A stretch of DNA of 64,000 nucleotides, taken from assembly GCA_033851545.1 (NCBI GenBank), contig JAWWOO010000034.1, positions 3,853-67,852 on the forward strand. Direction: 5' to 3'. The notes under the pieces were generated by a model that ran no database searches, had not been told where the DNA came from, and was given only the letters and a program-made list of their open reading frames with translations. Numbering within the stretch: the stretch's first letter is position 1; each line of letters opens with the position of its first letter. This stretch comes from JAWWOL01 sp033851545. GTDB taxonomy: Bacteria > Actinomycetota > Actinomycetes > JAWWOL01. Below are positions 8,797 through 17,678 of this stretch, in pieces. The translations under genes and the position numbers were made by a program.

Positions 8797-10169
8797 CCAC
8801 CATGGACAGGGCCGGCGACGCGGCCGACGTGGAGCCGACGGCGACCGAGGACCTTGCCGCGCTTCCGGTGCTCGCGGTGGTGGGCCGGCCAAACGTCGGC
8901 AAGTCGACATTGGTTAACCGCATCCTCGGCCGCCGCGAGGCGGTGGTCGAGGACGTGCCCGGGGTGACACGGGACCGGGTCGCCTACGACGCCAACTGGC
9001 GCGGCCGCCGGTTCATCGTCGTGGACACCGGCGGCTGGGAGCCGGACGCCGTCGGCCTGCAGGCCCGGGTCGCCGCCCAGGCGGAGTACGCGGTTGCCGC
9101 AGCAGACGCCGTGCTGCTCGTCGTCGACGCCACCGTCGGGGCAACGGACACGGACGAGGCGGTCGCAAGAGTCCTCCGCCGGGCCAAGAAGTCGGCCGTC
9201 CTCGCCGCGAACAAGGTGGACGACTCCCGTACGGAGGCCGACGCCACCTCGTTGTGGTCGCTGGGTTTGGGTGAACCGTTCCCGGTGAGCGCCCTGCACG
9301 GCCGCGGCTCCGGCGAGCTCCTCGACGCGATCCTGGACGCCCTGCCTGAGGCACCCAAGGAGCGGGACGACCCGGAGACCGGGCCCCGTCGGGTGGCCCT
9401 GGTCGGGCGGCCGAACGTTGGCAAGTCCAGCCTGCTCAACCGGCTCTCCCACGAAGAGCGTGCGGTGGTCGACGCGACGGCGGGCACCACCCGCGACCCG
9501 GTCGACTCGCTGGTCGAGGTCGGCGGCGAGACCTGGAAGTTCGTGGACACGGCCGGCCTGCGCCGACGCGTCCACCAGGCCACCGGCGCGGAGTATTACG
9601 CCAGTCTGCGGACCAGCGCCGCGATCGACGCCGCCGAGGTCGCCGTCGTGCTGCTCGACGCCAGCCAGCCGCTGACCGACCAGGACATGCGGGTCATCGG
9701 CATGGCCACCGACGCCGGCCGCGCGCTCGTCCTGGCGTTCAACAAGTGGGACCTCGTCGACGAGGATCGCCGGCTCACCCTCGAGACCGAGGTCGAGCGC
9801 GAGCTCGCCCCCTACGCCTGGGCGCCCCGGGTCAACGTGTCGGCCTCGACCGGCCGCAGCGTCGACCGGTTGGCTCCTGCACTGCGCACGGCTCTGGCCA
9901 GCTGGGAGCAGCGGATTCCGACCGGGCGGCTCAACGCCTTCCTCGCCTCCATCGTCGCCGCCACCCCGCCGCCGGTCCGCAGCGGCAAGCAGCCCAAGAT
10001 CCTCTTCGCCACGCAGGCCGGCACCAAGCCGCCGCGGTTCGTGCTGTTCACCAGCGGCTTCCTCGAACCGGGCTACCGCCGGTTCCTCGAGCGTCGGCTC
10101 CGCGAGGAGTTCGGATTCCCGGGCACGCCGATCGAGATCTCGATGAAGGTCCGCGAGAAGCGCAAGTGA
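8793..10169 (+). CDS. der: Ribosome assembly GTPase Der (EngA)
   Basis: Essential GTPase of 50S assembly with two tandem G domains and a C-terminal KH-like domain. G1 motifs GRPNVGKST occur twice (in the second GRPNVGKSSL), with DTGGWE and DTAGLRR switch II motifs and NKVD and NKWD G4 motifs. The C-terminal stretch with KQPKILFATQAGTKPPRFV is the KH region. GTG 8793 overlaps the cmk stop (GTGA); ATG 8802 is an alternative start nine bases on. The pair cmk-der is conserved in Actinobacteria. Confidence 0.94.
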   Translation: MTTMDRAGDAADVEPTATEDLAALPVLAVVGRPNVGKSTLVNRILGRREAVVEDVPGVTRDRVAYDANWRGRRFIVVDTGGWEPDAVGLQARVAAQAEYAVAAADAVLLVVDATVGATDTDEAVARVLRRAKKSAVLAANKVDDSRTEADATSLWSLGLGEPFPVSALHGRGSGELLDAILDALPEAPKERDDPETGPRRVALVGRPNVGKSSLLNRLSHEERAVVDATAGTTRDPVDSLVEVGGETWKFVDTAGLRRRVHQATGAEYYASLRTSAAIDAAEVAVVLLDASQPLTDQDMRVIGMATDAGRALVLAFNKWDLVDEDRRLTLETEVERELAPYAWAPRVNVSASTGRSVDRLAPALRTALASWEQRIPTGRLNAFLASIVAATPPPVRSGKQPKILFATQAGTKPPRFVLFTSGFLEPGYRRFLERRLREEFGFPGTPIEISMKVREKRK

Positions 10170-10259
10170 CCGAGGCGCGGGCTACGAGGTCGTCGCCGAC
10201 GACGCCGCTGGGGTAAAGTCTGCTCCGCTCTGCTGCCGATCCGGGCAGCCGGAGCCGAT

Positions 10260-10333
<74 letters not shown>

Positions 10334-10351
10334 CGCACGGACATGACGTGA

Positions 10352-10379
10352 GCGGGCATTGCCTCCGGGCGGTGTCCGC
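10352..10379 (+). terminator. Hairpin downstream of tRNA-Pro
   Basis: GCGGGCATTGCC and GGCGGTGTCCGC can form a 12-base-pair stem, counting three G-U pairs, closed by a UCCG tetraloop, 18 bases after the tRNA. A short T/C-rich tract follows. It likely ends the tRNA transcript. Confidence 0.6.
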
Positions 10380-10498
10380 TTCGTCGTCGACAGTCCGAAA
10401 CGTTCCGGCTGTAGGGTGAGCCAGTAGCGGGTGATCATCGGCCTCGGGGGCCGTACGGGCAGCTGGTCGCCACGGGACGTCGGGTGGAGGTGTGGTCC

Positions 10499-11131
10499 GT
10501 GGCGGTGGACGAGCGTGGCGGCTCCGCACCGGCCGTGTCCGACGCGATCTGGACCGTGCCCAACCTGCTCAGCGCGGCCCGGCTGGCCGGCGTGCCGGTT
10601 TTCCTGTGGTTGATCCTCGGCCCGCACCGCGACGGATGGGCGATCATCCTGCTGATGGTCAGCGGCGCGAGCGACTACTTCGACGGCAAGATCGCCCGGG
10701 CCTGGAACCAGACCAGCCGTCTCGGCACCCTGCTCGATCCCGCCGCGGACCGCCTGTACATCGTGGCCACGGTGGTCGGCCTGACCATTCGCGGCATCAT
10801 CCCGGTCGCCCTCCTGGTGGTGCTGCTGGCAAGGGACGTCGTGCTGGCGTTCACCCTCCCTGTGCTGCGCAGGCACGGGTACGGGCCCCTGCCCGTGCAC
10901 TACCTCGGCAAGGCGGCCACGTTCAACCTGTTGTACGCGTTCCCGCTGATCCTGCTCGGAGCCGGGCACGGCTGGGGCGCGCCGGCCGCCCGTACTCTCG
11001 GCTGGGCCTTCACGGTCTGGGGCGTCGGGCTCTACTGGTGGGCCGCCCTGCTCTACCTCGCCCAGGTGCGCGGTCTGACCTCCGGGCGGCGGCGCCTGGG
11101 CCTGCCGGGAGCGGGGACCGCTGCGGTGTGA
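10499..11131 (+). CDS. CDP-alcohol phosphatidyltransferase family protein
   Basis: Membrane enzyme transferring a phosphatidyl group from CDP-diacylglycerol to an alcohol. The family motif is intact as SDYFDGKIARAWNQTSRLG followed by LLDPAADR. At least four hydrophobic helices are seen. It corresponds in position to PgsA2-type genes beside the DUF881/gcvH cluster; glycerol phosphate, inositol phosphate or another acceptor cannot be told apart by eye. Four GTG codons are possible starts between 10484 and 10505; 10499 has GGAGG eight bases upstream and gives 210 aa. Confidence 0.82.
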   Translation: MAVDERGGSAPAVSDAIWTVPNLLSAARLAGVPVFLWLILGPHRDGWAIILLMVSGASDYFDGKIARAWNQTSRLGTLLDPAADRLYIVATVVGLTIRGIIPVALLVVLLARDVVLAFTLPVLRRHGYGPLPVHYLGKAATFNLLYAFPLILLGAGHGWGAPAARTLGWAFTVWGVGLYWWAALLYLAQVRGLTSGRRRLGLPGAGTAAV

Positions 11132-11198
11132 TGGTGCGTGGAGTGCGGGTGCGGGGCACATTCCGGGGCAGGCCTCAGGGTGAGCGGAGGTGGTGGTG

Positions 11199-13697
11199 GT
11201 GAGAGCGGTCGTGATGGCCGGCGGTGAGGGCACCCGGCTACGCCCGATGACCGCCAACCAGCCCAAGCCGCTGCTGCCCGTCGTCAACCAGCCGATCATG
11301 GGGCACGTCCTGCGACTGCTGCGCCGCCACGGCGTCACCGAGACCGTCGTGACCCTGCAGTTCCTCGCCTCTCTGGTCCGGAACTACTTCGGGGACGGCG
11401 ACGAGTTCGGGATGACCCTCAGCTATGCCACCGAGGAGACCCCGCTCGGCACCGCCGGCAGCGTCAAGAACGCCGAGCAGGCGCTGCGCGACGAGCCGTT
11501 CATCGTCATCAGCGGCGACGCGCTCACCGACATCGACCTGACCGACATGATCGAGTTCCACCGCAAGAACAAGGCCCTGGTGACCATCGCGCTCAAGCGG
11601 GTCGCCGACCCGGTGGAGTTCGGCATCATCATTGCCGACGAGCAGGGCCGGATCGAACGATTCCTCGAGAAGCCGACGTGGGGACAGGTCTTTTCCGACA
11701 CGGTCAACACCGGCGTCTACATCATGGAGCCGGAGGTCCTGGAACACGTGGCGACCGGCCAGTCGGTCGACTGGTCCAACGACGTCTTCCCCAAGCTGCT
11801 GGCGGACGGCGCCCCGCTGTACGGCTACGTGACGGACGCCTACTGGGAGGACGTCGGCACCCACGAAAGCTACCTGCGGGTCCAGGGCGATGTCCTCAAC
11901 CGTCTAGTCGACGTCGAGATTGATGGGTTCGAGGTGTCGTCCGGTGTCTGGATCGCTGAGGGTGCCGAGGTGGACCCCGACGCCGTGCTGCGTGGGCCGC
12001 TGTTCATCGGTGACTACGCCAAGGTCGAGGCCGGTGCCGAGCTGCGCGAGTACACCGTGCTCGGCAGCAACGTGGTGGTGAAGAGCGGCGCCTTCCTGCA
12101 CCGGGCCGTGCTGCACGACAACGTGTTCTGCGGCCCGGCCACCAACCTGCGGGGCTGTGTGATCGGCAAGAACACCGACCTGATGCGGGGGGCCCGGGTC
12201 GAGGAGGGCGCCATCATCGGCGACGAGTGCGTGGTCGAGGAGGAGGCCTTCGTCTCGGCCGGGGTCAAGGTCTATCCGTTCAAGACCATCGAGGCCGGCG
12301 CGGTCGTCAACACCAGCGTGATCTGGGAGTCCCGCGGCGCGCGGTCGCTGTTCGGGCCGCGTGGCGTCTCCGGCCTGGTCAACGTCGAGATCACGCCCGA
12401 GCACGTCGTACGGCTGGCCAGCGCCTATGCCACCAGCCTGCGCAAGGGCTCGACCGTCACCACCTCCCGCGACGCGTCTCGCGCGGCGCGCACGCTCAAA
12501 CGGGCGGCGATCAGCGCCCTCACGGCCAGCGCGATCAACGTCCGGGACCTCGAGGTGGCCCCGACCCCGGTGACCCGATTCGAGGTCGAGGCCGGGGACT
12601 CCGTCGGCGGCATCATGATCCGGACCACCCCGGGCGACCCGCAGGGCGTCGACATCGTCTTCCTCGACGAACACGGCGCCGACCTCTCGCAGGCCGCGCA
12701 GCGCAAGCTCGAGCGGACCTTCAGCCGGCAAGAGTTCCGCCGCGCGTTCCCGGGCGAGATCGCCGACCTGACCTTCCCGGCCCGAACCCTGGACACCTAC
12801 GTCGCCGAGATGCTCAGCTGCGTCGACGTCAGTGGGATCCGCGAGGCGCGGATGAAGGTCGTCCTCGACACCGCCGGCGGCGCTGCGGCCCTCGTACTGC
12901 CACTGATCCTCGGCCGGCTGGGCGTGGACGTGCTGACCATGAACGGCCGGCTCGACGAGATGTCGACGACGGAGACCCTGGCCGAGCACATGCGCGACCT
13001 CGAACGGCTCGGTGAGCTCGTCGCGTCGTCCAAGGCGGCGTTCGGCGTGCGCTTCGACCACGTGGGGGAGCGGCTGTCCATCGTCGACGAACGTGGCGAC
13101 CTGGTCCACGACGACCGGGCGCTGCTCGTGGTGCTCGACCTCGTGGCGGCCGAAGGCCGGGGTGGCCGGGTCGCGCTGCCGGTGACCACCACCCGGGTCG
13201 CCGAGCAGGTGGCCCGCTTCCACGGCGTGGACATCGAGTGGACCTCGACCTCGCCGGAGCAGCTCACCAAGACCACGACCACCGACGGGGTGATCTTCGC
13301 CGGCGACGGCCGCGGCGGCTTCGTCATCCCCGAGTTCCACTCGGCCCTCGACGGGCTCGCGGCCTTCGTCCGGCTGCTCGGCCTGGTCGCCCGCACCAAG
13401 CTGACGCTGTCCGAGATCGACGCCCGGATCCCGGACGCCAGTCTGGTCCGGCGTACGGTGCCCACGCCCTGGGCTACCAAGGGGCAGGTCATGCGAGCGG
13501 TGGTCGAGGCGGCCAACGGCCGCGAGCTCGACACCACCGACGGCGTACGGGTGATCGAGCCGGACGGCGAGTGGGCGATGGTCCTGCCGGACCCGCTCGA
13601 GGCCGTGACCCACCTATGGGCCGAGGCGTGGGACCCGGACCGCGCGCTGCTGCTGCTCGACTCCTGGGCGGCCGTCGTGGAGGCCGCGAGCCGCTGA
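11199..13697 (+). CDS. Mannose-1-phosphate guanylyltransferase / phosphomannomutase fusion
   Basis: 832-aa two-enzyme fusion. The N-terminal third is a sugar nucleotidyltransferase (MAGGEGTRLRPMTANQPKPL, GTAGSVKNAE, YWEDVGTHESYL), followed by left-handed beta-helix repeats (about residues 245-360, with CVIGKNTDLMRGARVEEGAI) and a C-terminal alpha-D-phosphohexomutase region. The mutase part lacks an obvious TASHNP active-site serine loop: the expected region reads EAGDSVGGIMIRTTPGDPQG, so mutase activity is uncertain. Start GTG 11199 is chosen over GTG 11190 because GCGGAGG lies eight bases before it. Such fusions are common in Actinobacteria and are proposed to feed GDP-mannose or related glycans. 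Confidence 0.82.
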   Translation: MRAVVMAGGEGTRLRPMTANQPKPLLPVVNQPIMGHVLRLLRRHGVTETVVTLQFLASLVRNYFGDGDEFGMTLSYATEETPLGTAGSVKNAEQALRDEPFIVISGDALTDIDLTDMIEFHRKNKALVTIALKRVADPVEFGIIIADEQGRIERFLEKPTWGQVFSDTVNTGVYIMEPEVLEHVATGQSVDWSNDVFPKLLADGAPLYGYVTDAYWEDVGTHESYLRVQGDVLNRLVDVEIDGFEVSSGVWIAEGAEVDPDAVLRGPLFIGDYAKVEAGAELREYTVLGSNVVVKSGAFLHRAVLHDNVFCGPATNLRGCVIGKNTDLMRGARVEEGAIIGDECVVEEEAFVSAGVKVYPFKTIEAGAVVNTSVIWESRGARSLFGPRGVSGLVNVEITPEHVVRLASAYATSLRKGSTVTTSRDASRAARTLKRAAISALTASAINVRDLEVAPTPVTRFEVEAGDSVGGIMIRTTPGDPQGVDIVFLDEHGADLSQAAQRKLERTFSRQEFRRAFPGEIADLTFPARTLDTYVAEMLSCVDVSGIREARMKVVLDTAGGAAALVLPLILGRLGVDVLTMNGRLDEMSTTETLAEHMRDLERLGELVASSKAAFGVRFDHVGERLSIVDERGDLVHDDRALLVVLDLVAAEGRGGRVALPVTTTRVAEQVARFHGVDIEWTSTSPEQLTKTTTTDGVIFAGDGRGGFVIPEFHSALDGLAAFVRLLGLVARTKLTLSEIDARIPDASLVRRTVPTPWATKGQVMRAVVEAANGRELDTTDGVRVIEPDGEWAMVLPDPLEAVTHLWAEAWDPDRALLLLDSWAAVVEAASR

Positions 13698-13732
13698 GGC
13701 GCGCCGTGCACCCGGCCCGAACCGCTGCGGTC

Positions 13733-14632
13733 ATGATGGGTCCCGTGAGCTCTCCCGGCCCTGACCGCCCAGGCGCTACATCGATGTCGCTGCTTGTCGA
13801 CATGATGACGAACACCCTGGATCCCGGCTATGCCGAAGCCGCCGCCAGCCGGGCCCGGACCGGTGCACCGGACGCCCCCCGGCGGGCCATTCAGCGCGCC
13901 GGCGCGGTGGCCGCGGCCGCGCTCGCCGGGCTGATCCTGGTCACGGCGTCGAGCGAGGCGCGTCGATCGGCGCCGGAGCTGGCCAAGGCACGGGCGGACC
14001 TGGTCGGCCAGGTGCGGCAGCGGACCAGCCAGGTGACCGGGCTGCAGCGCCAGGTCCTCGCCCTGTCCGCCAAGGTCGCGCGGCTGCGCCAGGCCGGGCT
14101 CGGCGGCACCTCCTCGGGACGCCGCCTGGCCGCTCAGCTCGCCGCGCTGCAGCTCGCCGCTGGTGCCGTCCCGGTCACCGGACCAGCAGTGCGGGTGACG
14201 CTGACCGACGCCCGGCTGCCGGCCGGCGCCACGGATTCCACCCGGCAGGACGAAGGCGGCCAGGTTCTCGACACCGACCTGCAGCACGTCGTCAACGCGC
14301 TGTGGGCCAGCGGCGCGGAGGCGATCGCCGTCAACGACCAGCGCGTGACCGCGCTGACCAGCATCCGCGCGGCGGGCAACGCGATCGTCGTCGACTTCCG
14401 GCCGGTCGACCCGCCGTACGTGGTCACGGCGCTGGGCGACCCGGACACGCTCGAGCAGAGTTTCGTGTCGTCCAGCGCCGCGGCCGCGCTGCGTACGTAC
14501 AGTCAGGCGTACGGGCTCGGCTTCGCGGTCAAGGGACTGTCCGACGCGACCCTGCCGGCGGCCGCGGCCCCCGCCCTCTACGCGGCCCGGCCGGGCGCCG
14601 TCCCCACACCGTCCACCGGAGGTTCGTCGTGA
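13733..14632 (+). CDS. DUF881 membrane-anchored protein, first copy
   Basis: About 299 aa. A cytoplasmic segment (MSLLVDMMTNTLDPGYAEAA) leads to one membrane helix (AGAVAAAALAGLILVTAS), a coiled coil (about residues 80-130) and the DUF881 domain (TGPAVRVTLTDARLP, LQHVVNALWASGAEAIAVN). Start is uncertain: ATG 13733, ATG 13736, GTG 13745 or ATG 13784. It is the first gene of the conserved DUF881-sbp-DUF881 trio between pgsA and gcvH. Function is unknown; envelope or division association is inference from gene order. Confidence 0.85.
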   Translation: MMGPVSSPGPDRPGATSMSLLVDMMTNTLDPGYAEAAASRARTGAPDAPRRAIQRAGAVAAAALAGLILVTASSEARRSAPELAKARADLVGQVRQRTSQVTGLQRQVLALSAKVARLRQAGLGGTSSGRRLAAQLAALQLAAGAVPVTGPAVRVTLTDARLPAGATDSTRQDEGGQVLDTDLQHVVNALWASGAEAIAVNDQRVTALTSIRAAGNAIVVDFRPVDPPYVVTALGDPDTLEQSFVSSSAAAALRTYSQAYGLGFAVKGLSDATLPAAAAPALYAARPGAVPTPSTGGSS

Positions 14633-14961
14633 TCGCAGCTGTCGCCCTGGTCATCGGTGTCGTCGTCGGGCTGTTCGTGCAGCCGACGGCGCCGACCTGG
14701 CTGCAGCCCTACCTGCCGATCGCGGTGGTCGCGGCACTCGACGCGGTGTTCGGGGCCCTGCGCGCCCACTTCGACGGCATCTTCGACGACAAGGTCTTCG
14801 TCGTGTCCTTCGTCAGCAACGTCCTGGTGGCGGCCCTCATCGTGTTCCTGGGCGACCAGCTCGGCGTGGGTGCCGCCCTGTCGACCGCGGTGACCGTGGT
14901 GCTCGGGATCCGGATCTTCGGCAACGTGGCGGCCATCCGCCGCCACCTGTTCCGGGCATGA
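14629..14961 (+). CDS. sbp: Small basic protein Sbp (DUF1290)
   Basis: 110-aa membrane protein with three hydrophobic helices and the family segment LPIAVVAALDAVFGALRAHF followed by IFDDKVFVVSFVSNVLVAAL. GTG start overlaps the preceding stop (GTGA), and its own stop overlaps the next gene (ATGA). The family accompanies DUF881 proteins in Gram-positive bacteria; its biochemical role is unknown. Confidence 0.92.
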   Translation: MIAAVALVIGVVVGLFVQPTAPTWLQPYLPIAVVAALDAVFGALRAHFDGIFDDKVFVVSFVSNVLVAALIVFLGDQLGVGAALSTAVTVVLGIRIFGNVAAIRRHLFRA

Positions 14962-15683
14962 CCCCGCAGCAGCCGACTGCCCGACGCCGGGTCGGCGCGA
15001 CCTGGCTGGTTGCCGTGCTCTGCGGGGTGCTCGGCTTCGCCCTGGTCACCTCGGCCCACACCAACCGGGCCACGACCGGGCTGGGCGCCGCCCGCCAGGA
15101 CGACCTGGTACGCATCCTGGACGGCCTGACCGGCCAGGCTGACCGGCTCCGCCAGCAGGCCGACTCACTCAACGCCGGCGTCAACCGGCTCCAGTCCGGC
15201 AGGGACGCTGCGGCTGCTGCCCTGGCCGACGCCCAGCGGCAGGTCGACGCACTGGGCATCCTGGCCGGCACCGCGCCCGCGTACGGTCCGGGCGTGGTCG
15301 TGACGATCAGCGACCCGGGGCACAAGCTGCGCTCGGACACCCTCCTGGACGCCGTCGAGGAGCTGCGGGACGCCGGAGCCGAAGCCCTCCAGCTGGGCAC
15401 CGTACGGGTCGTGGCGGCCACCGCTTTCACCGACAGCGGCGCCACGATCCTGGCGGCCGGAACCGCTGTGACCCCGCCGTACGTGCTCACGGCGATCGGC
15501 GACGCGCACACCCTCAACGACGCCCTGCGGATCCCCGGCGGGGTGGTGGACACGGTCGCCCAGGCCGGTGCCGCCGCCACCATCGCCATGCCCGGCACGG
15601 TGTCGGTGACCGCCTTGCGGTCGCCGACGGCGTCTCGTTACGCTCGGCCGGTGCCGACAACGGCCCCGGCCTCGGCCGGTTGA
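14958..15683 (+). CDS. DUF881 membrane-anchored protein, second copy
   Basis: 241 aa with an N-terminal membrane helix (TWLVAVLCGVLGFALVTSA), a coiled coil (LDGLTGQADRLRQQADSLNA) and a DUF881 domain (YGPGVVVTISDPGHKLRSD, AVEELRDAGAEALQLGTVRV). Starts in the sbp stop codon (ATGA). Same architecture as the first copy but shorter at the N-terminus. Function unknown. Confidence 0.9.
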   Translation: MTPQQPTARRRVGATWLVAVLCGVLGFALVTSAHTNRATTGLGAARQDDLVRILDGLTGQADRLRQQADSLNAGVNRLQSGRDAAAAALADAQRQVDALGILAGTAPAYGPGVVVTISDPGHKLRSDTLLDAVEELRDAGAEALQLGTVRVVAATAFTDSGATILAAGTAVTPPYVLTAIGDAHTLNDALRIPGGVVDTVAQAGAAATIAMPGTVSVTALRSPTASRYARPVPTTAPASAG

Positions 15684-15708
15684 CCACCGACCGCGAGCCC
15701 GCCGACTG

Positions 15709-16107
15709 ATGGAGAGCCCCTTGTTCCCCGACGACCTGCGCTACACCGCGGAGCACGAGTGGGCCCGATCCGGTGCCGAGTCTGCCCAGACCATCCGGAT
15801 CGGGATCACCGACTACGCCCAGGAGGCCCTCGGCGACATCGTCTTCGTGACGCTGCCCGAGGTCGGCACCGAGGTCACCGCCGGCCAGCCCTTCGGTGAG
15901 GTCGAGTCGACCAAGAGCGTCTCGGACATCTACGCCCCGGTCGCCGGGGTGGTCGTGGCTCGCAACGAGGCGCTGGACCGGCAGCCCGAGCTGCTCAACA
16001 GCGACCCGTACGGGGAGGGGTGGATCGTCGAGATCCAGGTCGATTCCGCCGACGTGCTGGACGGGCTGCTCAGCGCCGCCGACTACCAGGCGAGCGTGGG
16101 CGGCTGA
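15709..16107 (+). CDS. gcvH: Glycine cleavage system H protein
   Basis: 132-aa lipoyl carrier that takes the aminomethyl group from GcvP. The lipoylation site is Lys in EVESTKSVSD; the flanking YTAEHEWAR and GIVDYAQ-like GITDYAQEALGDIVFV segments fit the family. The P-protein gene lies 3 kb downstream behind a glycine riboswitch; no T-protein gene is in this window. Confidence 0.95.
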   Translation: MESPLFPDDLRYTAEHEWARSGAESAQTIRIGITDYAQEALGDIVFVTLPEVGTEVTAGQPFGEVESTKSVSDIYAPVAGVVVARNEALDRQPELLNSDPYGEGWIVEIQVDSADVLDGLLSAADYQASVGG

Positions 16108-16120
16108 GCTGCCGGTGGAG

Positions 16121-16141
16121 CCCTCGACCTGGGATCGAGGG
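16121..16141 (+). terminator. Hairpin after gcvH
   Basis: CCCTCGA and TCGAGGG pair perfectly around a 7-base loop, 13 bases past the gcvH stop, followed by TTCC. It separates gcvH from the FHA gene, which has its own promoter candidate. Confidence 0.6.
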
Positions 16142-16189
16142 TTCCCCCCGGCTCAACCCGGGCTTGATACCGGTGCGCCTCAACCCCTG

Positions 16190-16217
16190 TTGTGCTCCCA
16201 GGCAGTGCCGGTATGCT
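16190..16217 (+). promoter_or_regulatory. Putative promoter of the FHA gene
   Basis: TTGTGC (16190-16195), 16 bases, TATGCT (16212-16217). Reasonable sigma-70-type match, 108 bases before the FHA start and after the gcvH terminator. Confidence 0.45.
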
Positions 16218-16325
16218 CAGGGCTCGCCCTCGAGGAGCGGTTGACGTCGACCCTCAGGCCGAAGTCGACAGGCAGCACAGCCCGGTTCCGCCGACCGTCC
16301 GTGCACGACAGGAGATCGTCGCCCC

Positions 16326-16862
16326 ATGCCGACCGTGTTCTGCACCCGTTGCGGGCAGGAGAACCCCGAGGAGAGCCGCTTCTGCGCGCGATGCGGCAAT
16401 CCGCTGATCCGCCCCGGCGAGCCGCTCGAGCGGAGCGTCGAGACGACCTCCACGATCTCCATCACCGGCATCGAGTCGCTCGAGTCGGACGAGAACCCGG
16501 ACGACCCGCAGATCGTCACCGACGTTGCCGTCGAGGGCCTGCCGACCGACTCAGCGCTGCTCGTCGTCAAGCGGGGGCCCAATGCCGGCAGCCGGTTCCT
16601 GCTCGACAAGGACCTGACGACTGCTGGCCGGCACCCGGAGAGCGACATCTTCCTGGACGACGTCACCGTCTCGCGGCGGCATGCGGAGTTCCACCGGGAA
16701 GGAACCCGGTTCGTGCTGCGCGACGTCGGCTCCCTCAACGGCAGCTACCTCAACCGCGAGCGGATCGACGAGGCGCCCCTGACCAGCGGCGACGAGGTCC
16801 AGATCGGCAAGTTCCGGCTCGTCTTCCTGACGGCCCACCGCACCGAGGGACCGGTTGCCTGA
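16326..16862 (+). CDS. GarA/OdhI-type FHA-domain regulator with zinc ribbon
   Basis: 178 aa. Forkhead-associated protein whose family binds and inhibits 2-oxoglutarate dehydrogenase and glutamate dehydrogenase depending on Ser/Thr kinase phosphorylation. Residues 6-24 form a CxxC...CxxC zinc ribbon. The kinase-target motif VETTST (Thr40, Thr41) matches the GarA ETTS site. FHA core: GRHPESDIFLDD, VSRRHAEFH, GSLNGSYLN. Position between gcvH and a merR gene equals that of Rv1827, supporting the assignment. Confidence 0.88.
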   Translation: MPTVFCTRCGQENPEESRFCARCGNPLIRPGEPLERSVETTSTISITGIESLESDENPDDPQIVTDVAVEGLPTDSALLVVKRGPNAGSRFLLDKDLTTAGRHPESDIFLDDVTVSRRHAEFHREGTRFVLRDVGSLNGSYLNRERIDEAPLTSGDEVQIGKFRLVFLTAHRTEGPVA

Positions 16863-17602
16863 TGAGCGCCTCTCCAGCCGCACGCGGCTCCATGAGCATC
16901 GGCGAGGTCCTTGCCGCCCTGCGCCAGGAGTTCCCCGACGTCACGATCTCCAAGATCCGCTTTCTCGAGGCCGAGGGACTGGTCGAGCCCCAGCGCACTG
17001 CGTCGGGCTACCGCAAGTTCTCCCGCGAGGACTTCGGCCGGCTGCGCTACGTGCTGGGGGCCCAGCGCGACCACTACCTCCCGCTGAGAGTGATCAAGCA
17101 GCACCTCGAAGCGCTCGACCGCGGTCTCGAGCCGCCGGCCGCCGGCGGGACCGGCCCCCGGGTGCCCCGGGCACTGGTCTCGGCTGAGGGGTTGCCCGGC
17201 GCGGACAGCTTTGCCAAGGACATCACCGAGATCCGGCTCTCCCGGGCCGAGCTGATGGAGGAGGCCGCCCTCGACGCCGCGGCCCTGGACCAGCTCGAGC
17301 AGTACGGCCTGGTTGCGCCCAGGCCGGGCGGCCAGCACTACGACGGCGACGCCCTGGTGATCGCCAAGACGGTCGCCGAGATGGCCCGGTTCGGCATCGA
17401 GCCGCGCCACCTTCGGCTGTTCCGCTCGGCGGCCGACCGTGAGGTCGGGTTGTTCGAGCAGGTGGTCTCACCCCTGGTCCGCCAGCGCAGCCCCGAGGCC
17501 AAGGCCCGCGCCGACGAGGTCGTCCGCGAGCTGGCCGCGCTGTCGGTCAAGCTGCACGCGACCCTGGTCAAGGCCGGCGTACGCCCCGGTCTCAGCCGCT
17601 GA
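16862..17602 (+). CDS. MerR-family regulator, Rv1828-like
   Basis: 246 aa. N-terminal MerR winged helix (SIGEVLAALRQEFPDVTISK, FLEAEGLVEPQRT, SGYRKFSREDF) and a C-terminal helical region (about residues 120-240) in place of the metal-binding or coiled-coil module. Start ATG shares one base with the FHA stop (TGATG). Its conserved position after the FHA gene suggests a shared circuit, which is inference; no ligand site is visible. Confidence 0.87.
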   Translation: MSASPAARGSMSIGEVLAALRQEFPDVTISKIRFLEAEGLVEPQRTASGYRKFSREDFGRLRYVLGAQRDHYLPLRVIKQHLEALDRGLEPPAAGGTGPRVPRALVSAEGLPGADSFAKDITEIRLSRAELMEEAALDAAALDQLEQYGLVAPRPGGQHYDGDALVIAKTVAEMARFGIEPRHLRLFRSAADREVGLFEQVVSPLVRQRSPEAKARADEVVRELAALSVKLHATLVKAGVRPGLSR

Positions 17603-17678
17603 CCTCAACCGGCCCTGCATGCGGTCGTCGCCACGAACAACCGCGGTGTACGGTCGAGCAGGGGTTGAGGAGGACCGG

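Noticed and set aside
11904..13613. 569-aa antisense frame to the nucleotidyltransferase fusion
   Set aside because: Typical open antisense frame of high-GC codon bias; His/Asp/Gly/Arg-rich without domains. The same holds for 1604-2995, 3012-4430, 23115-25322 and 27718-28857.
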